Below, in pieces: positions 53,212 to 62,318 of a stretch of 64,000 nt of DNA (position 1 is its first letter; every line of letters begins with the position of its first letter). Source of the DNA: DASVVT01 sp036386415 (GTDB lineage: Bacteria; Acidobacteriota; Blastocatellia; Pyrinomonadales; Pyrinomonadaceae). The notes beneath the pieces are model-generated. The model did no database searches, was not told the origin of the DNA, and saw nothing but the letters and a program-made list of their open reading frames with translations. The position numbers were made by a program, and so were the translations under genes. Location of the stretch: the NCBI GenBank assembly GCA_036386415.1, contig DASVVT010000018.1, positions 16,789 to 80,788 of the forward strand. Direction: 5' to 3'.

Positions 53212-55353
53212 TCAAACAGCCCTGTAAAGCGCCTGCTCCGTGGGACGCGGCAGAGATTTCGGTTCTGATACACCGCCCATAAATTTTTCAGCCGTGAGAG
53301 CTTCTATCGGTTTTGAAAAGAGATTTCCCTGCCCGTATTCACAGGAGAGCGCCTTCAGCTCGGCCAACTGGCGCTCGGTCTCCACACCCTCGGCTACTAC
53401 TTTCATGCCCAGGCTATGCGCCATGGTGACGATGGCGCGGGCGATCTCGGCGTTATCGCCGCTGCCGCCTATTCTGTTGATGAATGAGCGGTCGATCTTC
53501 AGCACATTGATGGGAAAGCGATGCAGGTAGCTCAGGGAAGAATAGCCTGTGCCGAAGTCATCAAGGTAGAGCTCGATCCCTAAGTCCCTGAGATGGGTCA
53601 GCACGGCGGTGACGGATTCGGCGCTGCTCATCAACAAGCTCTCCGTGATCTCCAATTTCAGACAATCGGCCTTCAGGCCGGTCTCTTTGAGCACCTCTTT
53701 GATATGCTCGACCAGATCAGATTGCGAAAACTGTCTGGCGGAAAAATTGACGCTGATACTTAAAGACTCCTGGCCGGGAAACACCTGCTGCCATGCGCGT
53801 ACCTGACGACAGGCTTCACGCAGCACCCAGCGATCAAGAGAGATGATCAAGCCCGTCTCTTCCGCGATAGGGATAAACTCCTCCGGGTAGACGAAGCCGC
53901 GTTCCGGGTGCTGCCAGCGCACGAGAGCCTCGAAGCCTGTGATACGGCCCGTCTCCAGGCTCATGATCGGCTGGTAATGAACGCTATATTCCTTACGCTC
54001 ATCGGTTCTTCTGAGGTCAGTCTCCAGTCGCAGCAGCTCCATGGCCTGCGAGTGCATGGTCGCGTCAAACACCTGATACCGGGCCTTACCTAATGATTTC
54101 GCCCGGTGCATGGCGATGTTTGTGTCGCGCAGCATGTCCTCCGGCTTCTCATAATTCATCGTGCTCAGGGCGATGCCCATGCTGGCTGTAGCCAGAACCT
54201 TATGCCCCTTCAAGTTGAAAGGCGGGCGCAGCCGCTCTTGTATCCGTTCCGTCATGCTGACGGCATCGGCAACCTCCTTGATACCATCCAGTAGAATTGT
54301 GAATTCATCCCCGCCGAGGCGCGCGACCGTGTCGCCCGTGCGTATGCAACCTTCCAGACGGCGGCTTATTTCCACTAGCAGCCGGTCTCCGATCATGTGC
54401 CCGAGGCTGTCGTTGATGACTTTGAACCGATCCAGATCAAGGAAGATGACGCCGAACGAGCAATCCGGGTGGCGCTTCACACGCTCGACTGCCTGACTGA
54501 GCCTGTCAATGAAGAGCGCACGGTTGGGCAGCCCCGTCAGCGCATCATGAAAGGCATCGTGAACTAACTGCTCTTCGGCCTGTTTGCGTTCCGTGATGTC
54601 CGTCTGTGAGCCAGCCATGCGGGCGGCTTTACCCTTCGCGTCTCGAACGACCATCCCGCGACTCAGTATCCAGCGATACGTTCCGTCCTTGTGGAGCATA
54701 CGGTGCTCCATCTCAAAGTGAGAGCTTTGCCCCTCTATATGAGCGGCGATAGCCGCCTTGAGATTTTCAACGTCGTCAGGATGTGCCAGCCTGAACCATT
54801 CTTCAGGCTGGCTTGCGATCTCACCCTCTTCATAGCCGAGCATCGCTTTCCAACGGGCGGAAAAGTAGATTTCGTTGCTTTTCAGCTTCCAGTCCCAGAG
54901 TCCATCATTGGCACCCCGCGCAGCCAGCGCATAGCGCTCTTCCGATTCCCGCAACGCTTCCTCGAAACGCGCGCGCTCGGTGAGCCTCGTGACCTTCGCG
55001 ATGAGCCGCATCGGATCGTAAGGAGCTTCCAGATAGTCGTCTGCGCCAGCCTCCAGCCCTTCGACGGCGCTTCTGTCGTCAACACGCATGGCGCTCACGA
55101 GCAGGATCGGAGTGGCATACAGCTTCGGGTCTGCGCGCAGCCGTCGGCACAACTCGATGCCATCGACATGCGGCATCATGACATCCGAGATGACCAGCAG
55201 CGGATGTTCGCGTTGAGCCAGATCGTAGGCTTCACGCCCGTCGCCTGCTGTGTAAACGCGGAAACCAGCTTTGCGCAGCAGGAGGCTCATTACCTCGCAT
55301 CGATCATAATGATCGTCAGCGACCAGGATCGTGGCGTCGCCATCATGTTGCAT
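53212..55353 (-). CDS. Response regulator with PAS, GGDEF and EAL domains (c-di-GMP signalling)
   Basis: REC domain (residues about 8-125) with the phospho-Asp in VISDVMMPHVDG, PAS/PAC (about 135-260), GGDEF (about 265-430) with ARLGGDEFTIL, an intact active site, and EAL (about 440-690) with GFEALVRWQHP, ITESLLM and DDFGTGYSSLSYLHRFP, all catalytic residues present. Both diguanylate cyclase and phosphodiesterase activities look possible. It may turn phosphorelay input into c-di-GMP level. No cognate kinase is adjacent. It starts at ATG 55353. Confidence 0.95.
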   Translation of the reverse strand: MQHDGDATILVADDHYDRCEVMSLLLRKAGFRVYTAGDGREAYDLAQREHPLLVISDVMMPHVDGIELCRRLRADPKLYATPILLVSAMRVDDRSAVEGLEAGADDYLEAPYDPMRLIAKVTRLTERARFEEALRESEERYALAARGANDGLWDWKLKSNEIYFSARWKAMLGYEEGEIASQPEEWFRLAHPDDVENLKAAIAAHIEGQSSHFEMEHRMLHKDGTYRWILSRGMVVRDAKGKAARMAGSQTDITERKQAEEQLVHDAFHDALTGLPNRALFIDRLSQAVERVKRHPDCSFGVIFLDLDRFKVINDSLGHMIGDRLLVEISRRLEGCIRTGDTVARLGGDEFTILLDGIKEVADAVSMTERIQERLRPPFNLKGHKVLATASMGIALSTMNYEKPEDMLRDTNIAMHRAKSLGKARYQVFDATMHSQAMELLRLETDLRRTDERKEYSVHYQPIMSLETGRITGFEALVRWQHPERGFVYPEEFIPIAEETGLIISLDRWVLREACRQVRAWQQVFPGQESLSISVNFSARQFSQSDLVEHIKEVLKETGLKADCLKLEITESLLMSSAESVTAVLTHLRDLGIELYLDDFGTGYSSLSYLHRFPINVLKIDRSFINRIGGSGDNAEIARAIVTMAHSLGMKVVAEGVETERQLAELKALSCEYGQGNLFSKPIEALTAEKFMGGVSEPKSLPRPTEQALYRAV

Positions 55354-55970
55354 AGAGATTATTTCTCGCTCCGCTCAGGAGGTCTTCAACTGACCCGCCT
55401 CCCGAAAAAGGTTGGTCGTAATCCGCACGGAAGGTCTTCTTTGAAAGCTTTCCCATCCAACAGCATCGTTGGTCATCGGGAAGGCTAGCTCTCAAGCCTT
55501 TTTGCATCCGCTGTGCCAAGCCTTTGCGCTACCTTGCAGCCTATCTAAAGTAGCGCCGCCTGCTAGCTCTCAAGGAGAGCCCGCGCTAGACCGCCGCAGG
55601 CTCATAAAGGCATGAAAAATGTGGCGTTTGTGAGGAGCGTTGAATCCTCGTGTGGGGATTCCGAGAGCAGCCTGTGACCAGTGCCTCTTGCTGGCTACCC
55701 TTTAATTGGTCTGGCGTATTGAGTTAATACGTTTTGGTAAATGTTATACTATGTTAATACAGAGGGTAGGAGCAAGGTTTTGTGTGGCGAGCGGCGTTTA
55801 AGAGCTATGACTGACGGGTGCGAAGCATGAGATGGCTTCCGAAAAATGCGCCTCGGAATCTGCGCTCACCGCAGACTGGCGGCGCGTTTCTCTGTCAGGT
55901 ATTGAACTACGTAATATGAGCGACCGCCCTGGAGGCGCTCGTTTGACAGTGTTCGTTGTGCTTCGACGAT
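55354..55970. other. Intergenic region with repeats of short palindromic words
   Basis: About 620 bases, no supported gene. GCTAGCTCTCAAG occurs twice (near 55485 and 55564). GTATTGAGTTAATAC (near 55717) and a second GTTAATAC (near 55754) frame a TATACT-like box. The promoter of the response-regulator gene must be nearby. I cannot assign a regulator. Confidence 0.4.
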
Positions 55971-56558
55971 TTAGCGGCTGTGACTGCGCACCACGACCAT
56001 CGGATTTTTATCTTCGGAGAGACGGGCTGCTAAATCATTTAAGGTGTGGAAGGCCTTTTCCGGCGTGCTATCTGGCACGATGACGCGCTTGGCATCATCT
56101 GAAATGGCACCGCCCCAGGATGCAGGGAAGAAGAGCGCCTGTTTGAGGAGTTTATCGAGAAGCGAGGAGCGAACCTCGTAAACGATCTGCGGAGGCTCTG
56201 CGAATTGAATGAAGATGTTGGCTAAGTGTCCCAGTAGCCTGCCGTCTTCGGTAATGACCTTGGCTCCGTTTAGATGCTGCCTGGCGAGGGGCGCTCTCTT
56301 TATCGGAGAATGCTCCAGGGGTACGGCTGATTCATCGCTCTTGATCATCACCGCATCGGGACCAAAGCTGAAAATTTCCTCCATCTCGATAAGCCGCACG
56401 CTTTGGTCGGGCAATTGTGCCGCCAGACCGAGCAACTCTCCCTTGAGGGGGTCAACGACCAGATCGTATACCTGTCCAGCCTTGTTACCGGATGAGCGTG
56501 ATAGGATTGTCTTACCGATCAAGAGATCAATCGAATTGATGTTAGCATTAGCTGTCAA
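55971..56558 (-). CDS. Protein with two PRC-barrel domains
   Basis: A 195-residue protein. First PRC barrel: IDLLIGKTILSRSSGNKAGQVYDLVVDPLKGELLGLA (about 8-80); second: LNGAKVITEDGRLLGHLANIFIQ (about 95-160). PRC barrels appear in photosynthetic reaction-centre H subunits and RimM; in free form they are of unknown role. The TTG start 56558 follows a GGAG at 7-base spacing and no ATG exists nearby. A palindrome lies 31 bases upstream. Confidence 0.85.
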   Translation of the reverse strand: MTANANINSIDLLIGKTILSRSSGNKAGQVYDLVVDPLKGELLGLAAQLPDQSVRLIEMEEIFSFGPDAVMIKSDESAVPLEHSPIKRAPLARQHLNGAKVITEDGRLLGHLANIFIQFAEPPQIVYEVRSSLLDKLLKQALFFPASWGGAISDDAKRVIVPDSTPEKAFHTLNDLAARLSEDKNPMVVVRSHSR

Positions 56559-56589
56559 AATATTTCTCCGCTGTTCGTCGCGTATTTAT

Positions 56590-56603
56590 ACAATCTAGAT
56601 TGT
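56590..56603. promoter_or_regulatory. Perfect 14-bp palindrome upstream of the PRC-barrel gene
   Basis: ACAATCTAGATTGT is a perfect dyad, 31 bases upstream of the PRC-barrel start codon. An AT-rich stretch (TATTTATACAATC) surrounds it. An operator or regulator site is possible. Confidence 0.5.
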
Positions 56604-56834
56604 TCGTAGGTCTTTGTCTATAGATGCTCACTTTTGTCATCAGGTTTATCATTCCTACTTTTGCCGCTCCGAGTTTAAGCGCCTTGACGAGGCCAATGAG
56701 AAACGGAGACAAGCCGCGTGCCGCTCTGCGATCCGAGAAGAGCTTCAGCTTTAGCGCGCCAGATGGGGCGTCCCGGCAGTTTCAATTAAAGGACTGTGTA
56801 CAGATTTGTAATGCTAATGTATGAATTCGCGCAG

Positions 56835-58120
56835 GTGACTACTCCCCTTCTTAGAAAGAAGGGGCTTCCTTAGCTCCTAGGCTAACGCTCTGTAATCCCA
56901 GAGCGAGAATGTTTAGCGCGGCGTTATGGTCACGGTCTAACTGTAACCCGCACGAACAATCGTGGATGCGTTGAGACAAATCTTTAACGACTATCGCCCC
57001 ACACGCGGAGCAGCCTTGACTTGTCCCGCGTGGGTCAACTGTTCGCACCACTCTACCAGCGTCTGCCGCTTTGTAGTTTGTGTATTGAATCAGTTGATTC
57101 CACGCCGCATCTTGAATGCTCTTACTCAAACAATGATTCTTGAGCATGCCTTTGATATTCAAGTCCTCAAACACAATCAGACCGAACATCGAAACGAGCG
57201 CACGGCTCAGTTGATGCGCGAAGTTACGGCGACGGTTAGCGATGCGTTCGTGAATGCGTCTCGCTGCTTTACGCTTCTTGCGTCGCTGCGCTTTCGCAAG
57301 GGCTTTCTCATCCGTGCGAAAGAATCGTGGATTGGCAATCTGTTCGCCATTCGAGAGTGTAGCGAAGTGCGACAAACCGACATCTATACCGATGCTTTTA
57401 TGATTCGCCGGAAGCGGTTGCGCTTCTATTTCAACAGAGAAGCACGCATACCACTTACCAGTTGCGGAGCGCGTGATAGTAAGAGTCTTAATCTTGCCTT
57501 CAATCGGGCGATGCAACTTGATTCGCACATCTCCGATTTTAGACAGGCTCAAGCGTCCATCTTTCAGGGCGAAGCCGGATTGAGCGTAAGTGAAGCTGTC
57601 ATATCGGGAGCGCGAGCGAAAGCGCGGGAAGCCTGCTTTACCATTCCGCTCTTTCACGCGGCGAAAGAAAGATTGAAAAGCTTTATCCAAGCGGCGCAAT
57701 ACATCTTGCAATACCTGACTGTGAATCTTGTTAAGTTCGGGACGCGATTCCTTAATTCCAGGGAGTTGGTTGGCTTGTTCAACGTAGCGGATGGACTTAC
57801 GCTCAAGCCTGTATGCGTCTCGACGCTCTTGAAGTCCGGCGTTGTAAAGTTCACACAGCAAGGCGAGCGTTCCATCCATGCGTGTAGTTTGAGCGCGAGA
57901 AGGAAACAGCCTGTACTTGTAGGTTTTACGCTGTGGTATTCTTTGTTCAGCCATCGCTGCTTTCATCCTGTTGAAAGAGTGCTGGTGAGAGCCGGAATGC
58001 TGTTGACTGCAGCTTTTCGGCTCGCTTGCATCATAGCATACGTCGAGGCGCAATCTTGAAAGTGATTGCGCGGTGGCTACGCATTCATCCCTCGCCATCA
58101 ATGGCGGGGTCTTCAGCGAG
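56835..58120 (-). mobile_element. IS200/IS605-type element with lone TnpB
   Basis: Right end near 56835-56865: CCCCTTCTT-aga-AAGAAGGGG hairpin followed by GTAGTCAC at the tnpB 3' side, typical of IS605-type right ends that overlap the guide RNA. Left end hairpin CCCCGCCA-ttga-TGGCGAGG near 58090-58112 (minus orientation). No Y1 transposase (TnpA) is in the element, so it would need one in trans. Exact boundaries are approximate. Confidence 0.7.
56851..57966 (-). CDS. tnpB: RNA-guided endonuclease TnpB (IS605 OrfB family)
   Basis: TnpB is the transposon-encoded RNA-guided DNA nuclease ancestral to Cas12. N-terminal helix-turn-helix and beta-barrel region, then RuvC: the first Asp in SIGIDVGLSHFATLS, the Glu in IVFEDLNIKGM and the last Asp in LDRDHNAALNILA. 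A zinc ribbon (CSACG, then CSCG) lies between the last two. All three catalytic acids are intact. ATG 57966 or ATG 57954 is the natural start; the longer open frame to 58101 runs into the element's left end. No tnpA is nearby. Confidence 0.93.
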   Translation of the reverse strand: MKAAMAEQRIPQRKTYKYRLFPSRAQTTRMDGTLALLCELYNAGLQERRDAYRLERKSIRYVEQANQLPGIKESRPELNKIHSQVLQDVLRRLDKAFQSFFRRVKERNGKAGFPRFRSRSRYDSFTYAQSGFALKDGRLSLSKIGDVRIKLHRPIEGKIKTLTITRSATGKWYACFSVEIEAQPLPANHKSIGIDVGLSHFATLSNGEQIANPRFFRTDEKALAKAQRRKKRKAARRIHERIANRRRNFAHQLSRALVSMFGLIVFEDLNIKGMLKNHCLSKSIQDAAWNQLIQYTNYKAADAGRVVRTVDPRGTSQGCSACGAIVVKDLSQRIHDCSCGLQLDRDHNAALNILALGLQSVSLGAKEAPSF

Positions 58121-58175
58121 GTCTTGATAAGAAATAGCTGTTCGTCGGATCAGCACGAAACATCAAAGGGTTGTC

Positions 58176-59927
58176 ATGCTCATTACGGATACCATTCTAC
58201 AGAACCGCTACCGCATCCTTCGTCCACTCGGTCGAGGTGGGATGGGCGCCGTTTATGAGGCGTTTGACGTGCGCCTGAGTCGCGCGGTCGCTTTGAAGGA
58301 GACGTTGGTTGAAACAGATGAGCTGCGACGCGCTTTCGAACGCGAGGCGCGTCTGCTGGCTAACCTGCGTCATCCGGCATTGCCCAAGGTACTTGATCAC
58401 TTCAGCGAGGAAGAGGGACTGTTTCTCGTCATGGAGTTCATTCCGGGTGATGATCTGAGCGTCATGCTCGAAGAGGGGCGCAGATTCACGCAGGGTGAAG
58501 TGCTGCGCTGGGCAGATCAACTGCTGGATGCGCTCATGTACCTGCACAATCTTGAGCCTCCGGTGCTGCATCGCGACATTAAGCCCTCAAATCTCAAGCT
58601 CATTTCAGAGAGCCAGATCATCCTCCTGGATTTCGGTCTCGCCAAGGGTGCTGCCGGACAGCTGGCTCATACTGGAAGTAGCAGCCTGCTCGGTTATTCG
58701 CCTAACTACTCTCCACTGGAACAGATGCAGGGCACAGGGACGGACGCGCGCAGCGATCTCTATTCGCTCGGGGCGACTCTCTATCATTTGCTCGCGGGAG
58801 TGAAACCACCTGATGCGCTGACTCGCGCCACCGCCGTGGTCAACGGTCAGAACGATCCGCTCCAACCCGCTCGCGCGTTGAACGGAGCAGTAGAGGCGCA
58901 CGTTTCTGCTGCTCTGATGCGAGCGATGGCTCTCAATATAGAAAACCGGCCACGAACTGCTGCCGAGATGCGCGATGAGATGCACAACTTCAGGCCGCGT
59001 GCGGCGGCCACACGCCCGATGGTAGACGTGGATGAAACCACTAAAGTAAGCTTGCCCGTCGAGCGCGGTGGCGCGGTGGCTACGAGTGCCGGTCATGAGC
59101 GGGAGCGAGGCAGACAGGTCATCGTCCCTATCCCTGAAGAAACATGGGTCGCGCAGAAGCGAGGCGGATCGAGATTGCTTATCGGAGTCGGCCTGATCGC
59201 CGGACTGGCCGCGTTAGCAGCGGTGCTCTATCTCTTCTTTTCCAGTCCTGATAATAACGGGAGCTCGCAGATACCGCCGCCAGTGGTCAAGAGCAGCCCA
59301 CTTTCGACCCCAAGTCCTTCCCCGGCAGAGAATATCAACCAGCAGGTTAATAACAATGCTGCGACAGACAATAGCAACAGCCTGCCTGCGACTCCCGCCG
59401 AGTTGGCGGCTCGCGCGAAGTTAGCGCGGAAGAATATTCCTTATAGCGAAGAGGCTTTCACGAGGGCTGTCGAGAATGGAGATACCGGAGCCGTGGATTT
59501 ATTTCTCGCCGCAGGCATGAAACCGGACGTGAAGGATACGAGCGGCAGAACGGCTCTCATCAATGCGGCCTCCAGAGGCAGTGATAATATCAGCCGGAAA
59601 CTATTAAGCAAGGGAGCCGACATCAATAGTAGGGACAATGCCGGCGCGACCGCTTTGATGGAAGCTGCACGCAACAATCACAAGGAGACTACTAAAGTTT
59701 TGCTGGCAAACGGTGCAGACGTGAATCTGAAAGATAACGGCGGTCAAACACCTCTGATTCGCGCAGCATCCCAGGGGCATAGTGACATCGTACGCCTGCT
59801 GCTCGGTCGTGGTGCCCGTATAGACATCAGAGATCAAGACGGGCGCGATGCCTTAACGTGGGCGGAGATCAATAACAGACGGGATGTGATCGACCTCTTG
59901 AAGAAAGCCGGAGGCGCAAAGCCTTAA
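58176..59927 (+). CDS. Ser/Thr protein kinase with TM helix and ankyrin repeats
   Basis: A Hanks-type kinase (about 10-270): LGRGGMGAVYEA, Lys in VALKETLV, HRDIKPSNLKL, DFGLAKGAAG. A linker and a membrane helix (LLIGVGLIAGLAALAAVLYLFFS near 330-352) follow, then a Pro/Ser/Asn-rich stretch and four or five ankyrin repeats (about 430-583: DTSGRTALINAASRGSDNI, DNAGATALMEAARNNHKETTKVLLANGADV). The ankyrin part is outside the membrane if orientation is normal. Its ligand and substrates are unknown. It starts at ATG 58176, just after the TnpB element. Confidence 0.92.
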   Translation: MLITDTILQNRYRILRPLGRGGMGAVYEAFDVRLSRAVALKETLVETDELRRAFEREARLLANLRHPALPKVLDHFSEEEGLFLVMEFIPGDDLSVMLEEGRRFTQGEVLRWADQLLDALMYLHNLEPPVLHRDIKPSNLKLISESQIILLDFGLAKGAAGQLAHTGSSSLLGYSPNYSPLEQMQGTGTDARSDLYSLGATLYHLLAGVKPPDALTRATAVVNGQNDPLQPARALNGAVEAHVSAALMRAMALNIENRPRTAAEMRDEMHNFRPRAAATRPMVDVDETTKVSLPVERGGAVATSAGHERERGRQVIVPIPEETWVAQKRGGSRLLIGVGLIAGLAALAAVLYLFFSSPDNNGSSQIPPPVVKSSPLSTPSPSPAENINQQVNNNAATDNSNSLPATPAELAARAKLARKNIPYSEEAFTRAVENGDTGAVDLFLAAGMKPDVKDTSGRTALINAASRGSDNISRKLLSKGADINSRDNAGATALMEAARNNHKETTKVLLANGADVNLKDNGGQTPLIRAASQGHSDIVRLLLGRGARIDIRDQDGRDALTWAEINNRRDVIDLLKKAGGAKP

Positions 59928-59955
59928 TTCATACTTCGCTTCACCGAAGGCTCTC

Positions 59956-60087
59956 ATACCAGAAAGCAGCATCAAAGAAGGCGTGCGACGATCCACGAAG
60001 CAACACGAAATGGCAAGAATAGTGAGGCTCTTTCGTGTGCTTTCGTGGAAAAAGTCCTCTTCCTCTATGTTGATTGCAACTTGGTAT
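59956..60087. repeat. Family C palindromic element, copy C4 (complete)
   Basis: ATACCAGA (59956-59963) begins and TTGGTAT (60081-60087) ends; GACGATCCACGAAGCAAC and ACACGAAATGGC face TTTCGTGTGCTTTCGTGG. It follows the kinase-ankyrin gene. Confidence 0.8.
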
Positions 60088-60185
60088 AAGACACTACGAG
60101 CCGGGCCTTGTCCCGGCCTTTCAGATTTGGTCAAGTTTCTGTCTGGTTAAATGTTGTAGGAGACTCGCTGGAAGTTCCAGCAAGC

Positions 60186-60520
60186 CGGTTAAACTCTCAG
60201 GCGGCGGGATATTTCTTTCAACCGGGCGGTTGAGCAATTCAACAGCTTTGCAGCTATGTTTAGCAGTAATGTTGAAGATTCTAACGCCCGGTTAGAATGT
60301 TTAGAGCGGTATTCTAATGAATGTCAGACAAGGATAAAATTGTAGGGGCAGAGGACAAGTCCTCTGCCCCTACAGTCCTAAACCCGATTGAAATTTGTTC
60401 TTGTAGCACTGTTAGAATCTTCAACGGCGCTGCTAAACATGCTAACAGGCGCGTTATAATTTATAACGCGCCTGTTAGAAACTTTAACCGATCTGCTCAA
60501 CACTCAAACGGCAAGAGACT
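60186..60520. repeat. Nested palindromes between convergent genes
   Basis: Bases 60256-60285 pair with 60411-60440 (30-base arms with an internal TAAT/GGCG mismatch). Inside them is a 16-bp stem with a 2-base centre (60341-60374, TGTAGGGGCAGAGGAC and complement). Beside them is an 18-bp perfect stem with a 1-base centre (60442-60478). Related TTGAGCA, TTAACCG and GTTAGAA words recur between 60186 and 60510. The region lies between two convergent genes. It could be a nested mobile palindrome or a structured RNA. Confidence 0.8.
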
Positions 60521-60533
60521 TACATATCCTCTA

Positions 60534-61952
60534 TCAACGCCGTTTCCCCTTGGACATTACCTGTTTCTTCACCGCCGATTTCTTGACATCTTTCTTGATC
60601 TCTTTCCTGACCGCTCTCTTGACCTCTTTTTTATCGGCCTTTTCCTTGATCTCCGGTGCGTCCTTCTGAGTCTTCACCGCATTCTTGCCGAGAGACTGGC
60701 CGATCAGCGTCTCGTCCGGCCTCTGTCCGTCGACAAAGGCGAAGACGTGGTAGTGGTCGCGATTCTCGCGCAGGACTTCGATCCGGCCTTCCGTCTCCAG
60801 GCGCGCGAGGTCAGCCATCACGTACGACTGTTCCTCAGCCGTCATATACCTGTAGCAGATGTCAAACGCCAGTCCCGTCGAGTGCGGCGGGGTCTCTATG
60901 AGCGTCGCGTTGGGGTTCACACGATGGAGCATATGCTGGTACTCGTCTGGTCGCACCAGCGAAGTTACGGGGAGCGGGCGGTCGAACTTCTGACGGTATG
61001 AGCCGGCGACCTCCTCCAGGACTTTGAGCGCCTCCGGGCGCAGGAAACTGAGCATACGCACCTTCATTTGCTGGCGCGAGCGTGCGTCCGTCATGTCGTA
61101 TGTCTGGTCTGAAAAGTCCTTCGCCAAACCTTCCAGAGTTTGATAGGCGGCCAGAAGCTGCTGATGGCTCTGAGGATCACTGTAGTAGAGGTCAAGCTGC
61201 TCTTTCCGCTCTCGTTCAGCCTTGAGCGCCTTCTCTCGGCCGTTGATCTGAGCTTGCAACTTCGTGCGCCGCGAACGCTCGCGTTTGGTCGTTGAATTAA
61301 GTTCGTGGCGGAGGCTGGCGACCTCTTGCTCAAGACCTGTGCGGGCTTCGTCTATATGTGCATACTCCTCTGCCAGCTCTGCCTCGCTATAGAGAGGAAT
61401 TCTCTTGCCACTACTCTTTTCGTAGCGCGTGAAAGGCTCTGCGTCTGCGCTGCCGCCGACGCCGTAGAGAATGTAGTTTTCCCCCACAGACTTGAGCTCT
61501 ACCATCTCGCCCTTCTTGATCATGCTGGCGAGATCGACGAAGTCATGCGGAGTCTCGAATTTAAACTTACGCCATTCGGCGACCTGTATGGCGAGAAAGC
61601 GGCGCGTGTCGCCGTAATGCCGCAGCTCAGACGGGATGTCAACTGCGGCCTGTCGGCCTGTCGGCTCGCCGCGATCCTCTTTAACCTTTTCCGCAGCCTC
61701 TTTCCAGGAGCCGAACCCGGAGGCTTCAGCCATCGAGGGCGAAGGCAAAAGGAAGCTGAAGCCACTCCTTTGCCCACGGTGCTTCCACACGGGCAAGACG
61801 AGAATTATGGCTATCGTCACACCCGCCAGTAGAATGGCGGCGAGGGTCGCAAACCTGGTTTCTCTTTCCCTCAATGCTAAGTCTCCGTAATAATAAAGAT
61901 AGCTTGAATCAAGGCGGCTCACGGCGTGTCGCCCTGTCAAGCTTGTGGGCAT
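60534..61952 (-). CDS. DUF5715-like membrane-anchored M15-type peptidase with lysine-rich tail
   Basis: A 472-residue protein. One N-terminal membrane helix (LAAILLAGVTIAIILVLPV near 37-57) is followed by a mixed middle with a coiled coil (Glu/Arg/Lys near 210-260). A C-terminal catalytic domain (about 325-425) has HSTGLAFDI and DHYHVF, the His/Asp and His ligands of M15 (VanY/D-Ala-D-Ala carboxypeptidase) zinc peptidases. The tail is basic, with KKEVKRAVRKEIKKDVKKS repeats. It probably trims peptidoglycan at the envelope. It starts at ATG 61952. Confidence 0.78.
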   Translation of the reverse strand: MPTSLTGRHAVSRLDSSYLYYYGDLALRERETRFATLAAILLAGVTIAIILVLPVWKHRGQRSGFSFLLPSPSMAEASGFGSWKEAAEKVKEDRGEPTGRQAAVDIPSELRHYGDTRRFLAIQVAEWRKFKFETPHDFVDLASMIKKGEMVELKSVGENYILYGVGGSADAEPFTRYEKSSGKRIPLYSEAELAEEYAHIDEARTGLEQEVASLRHELNSTTKRERSRRTKLQAQINGREKALKAERERKEQLDLYYSDPQSHQQLLAAYQTLEGLAKDFSDQTYDMTDARSRQQMKVRMLSFLRPEALKVLEEVAGSYRQKFDRPLPVTSLVRPDEYQHMLHRVNPNATLIETPPHSTGLAFDICYRYMTAEEQSYVMADLARLETEGRIEVLRENRDHYHVFAFVDGQRPDETLIGQSLGKNAVKTQKDAPEIKEKADKKEVKRAVRKEIKKDVKKSAVKKQVMSKGKRR

Positions 61953-62244
61953 ATATGATGATGATTATGGTCAAAAAGTACGCTGCTTGAGGAAGGATAA
62001 GAAGCTCAATATTTCCATTAGAAAGTACGTCAGCCCGGCCTTCTCTGACAAAGCGTTTTGCGAGGATTTCGGCAGCCCTCTCATCGAATCAACATGCTGC
62101 AAACAAGCGTTCAAATGTGAGGCGAGATGTAGCGTGAATAAGAAGGTGGTATGGGCTTGATATGCTGTACTTGCTGCTTTTCTTAGACCAGTAAATGCAG
62201 TTAATTGCCGCTTAACCCCCAACTCAGCTATACTTCTTATCTGC

Positions 62245-62318
62245 GGCGGGGTAGCTCAGTTGGTTAGAGCGACGGACTCATAACCCGTAGGCCGAGAGTT
62301 CAAGTCTCTCCCCCGCCA
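62245..62318 (+). tRNA. tRNA with CAU anticodon (elongator Met or Ile2)
   Basis: Full cloverleaf: acceptor GGCGGGG/CCCCGCC with discriminator A, D arm GCTC-AGTTGGTTA-GAGC, anticodon stem ACGGA/CCCGT (one A-C mismatch at the loop end), anticodon loop CTCATAA, T arm GAGAG-TTCAAGT-CTCTC, 74 bases; CCA is not encoded. The anticodon CAU reads AUG, or AUA if lysidinylated (tRNA-Ile2); the two cannot be told apart here. It is intact and intronless. A gene on the other strand ends inside it. Confidence 0.95.

Noticed and set aside
55832..56083. 83-codon plus-strand frame near the PRC-barrel gene
   Set aside because: Overlaps the 3' end of the PRC-barrel gene on the other strand and has no domain.
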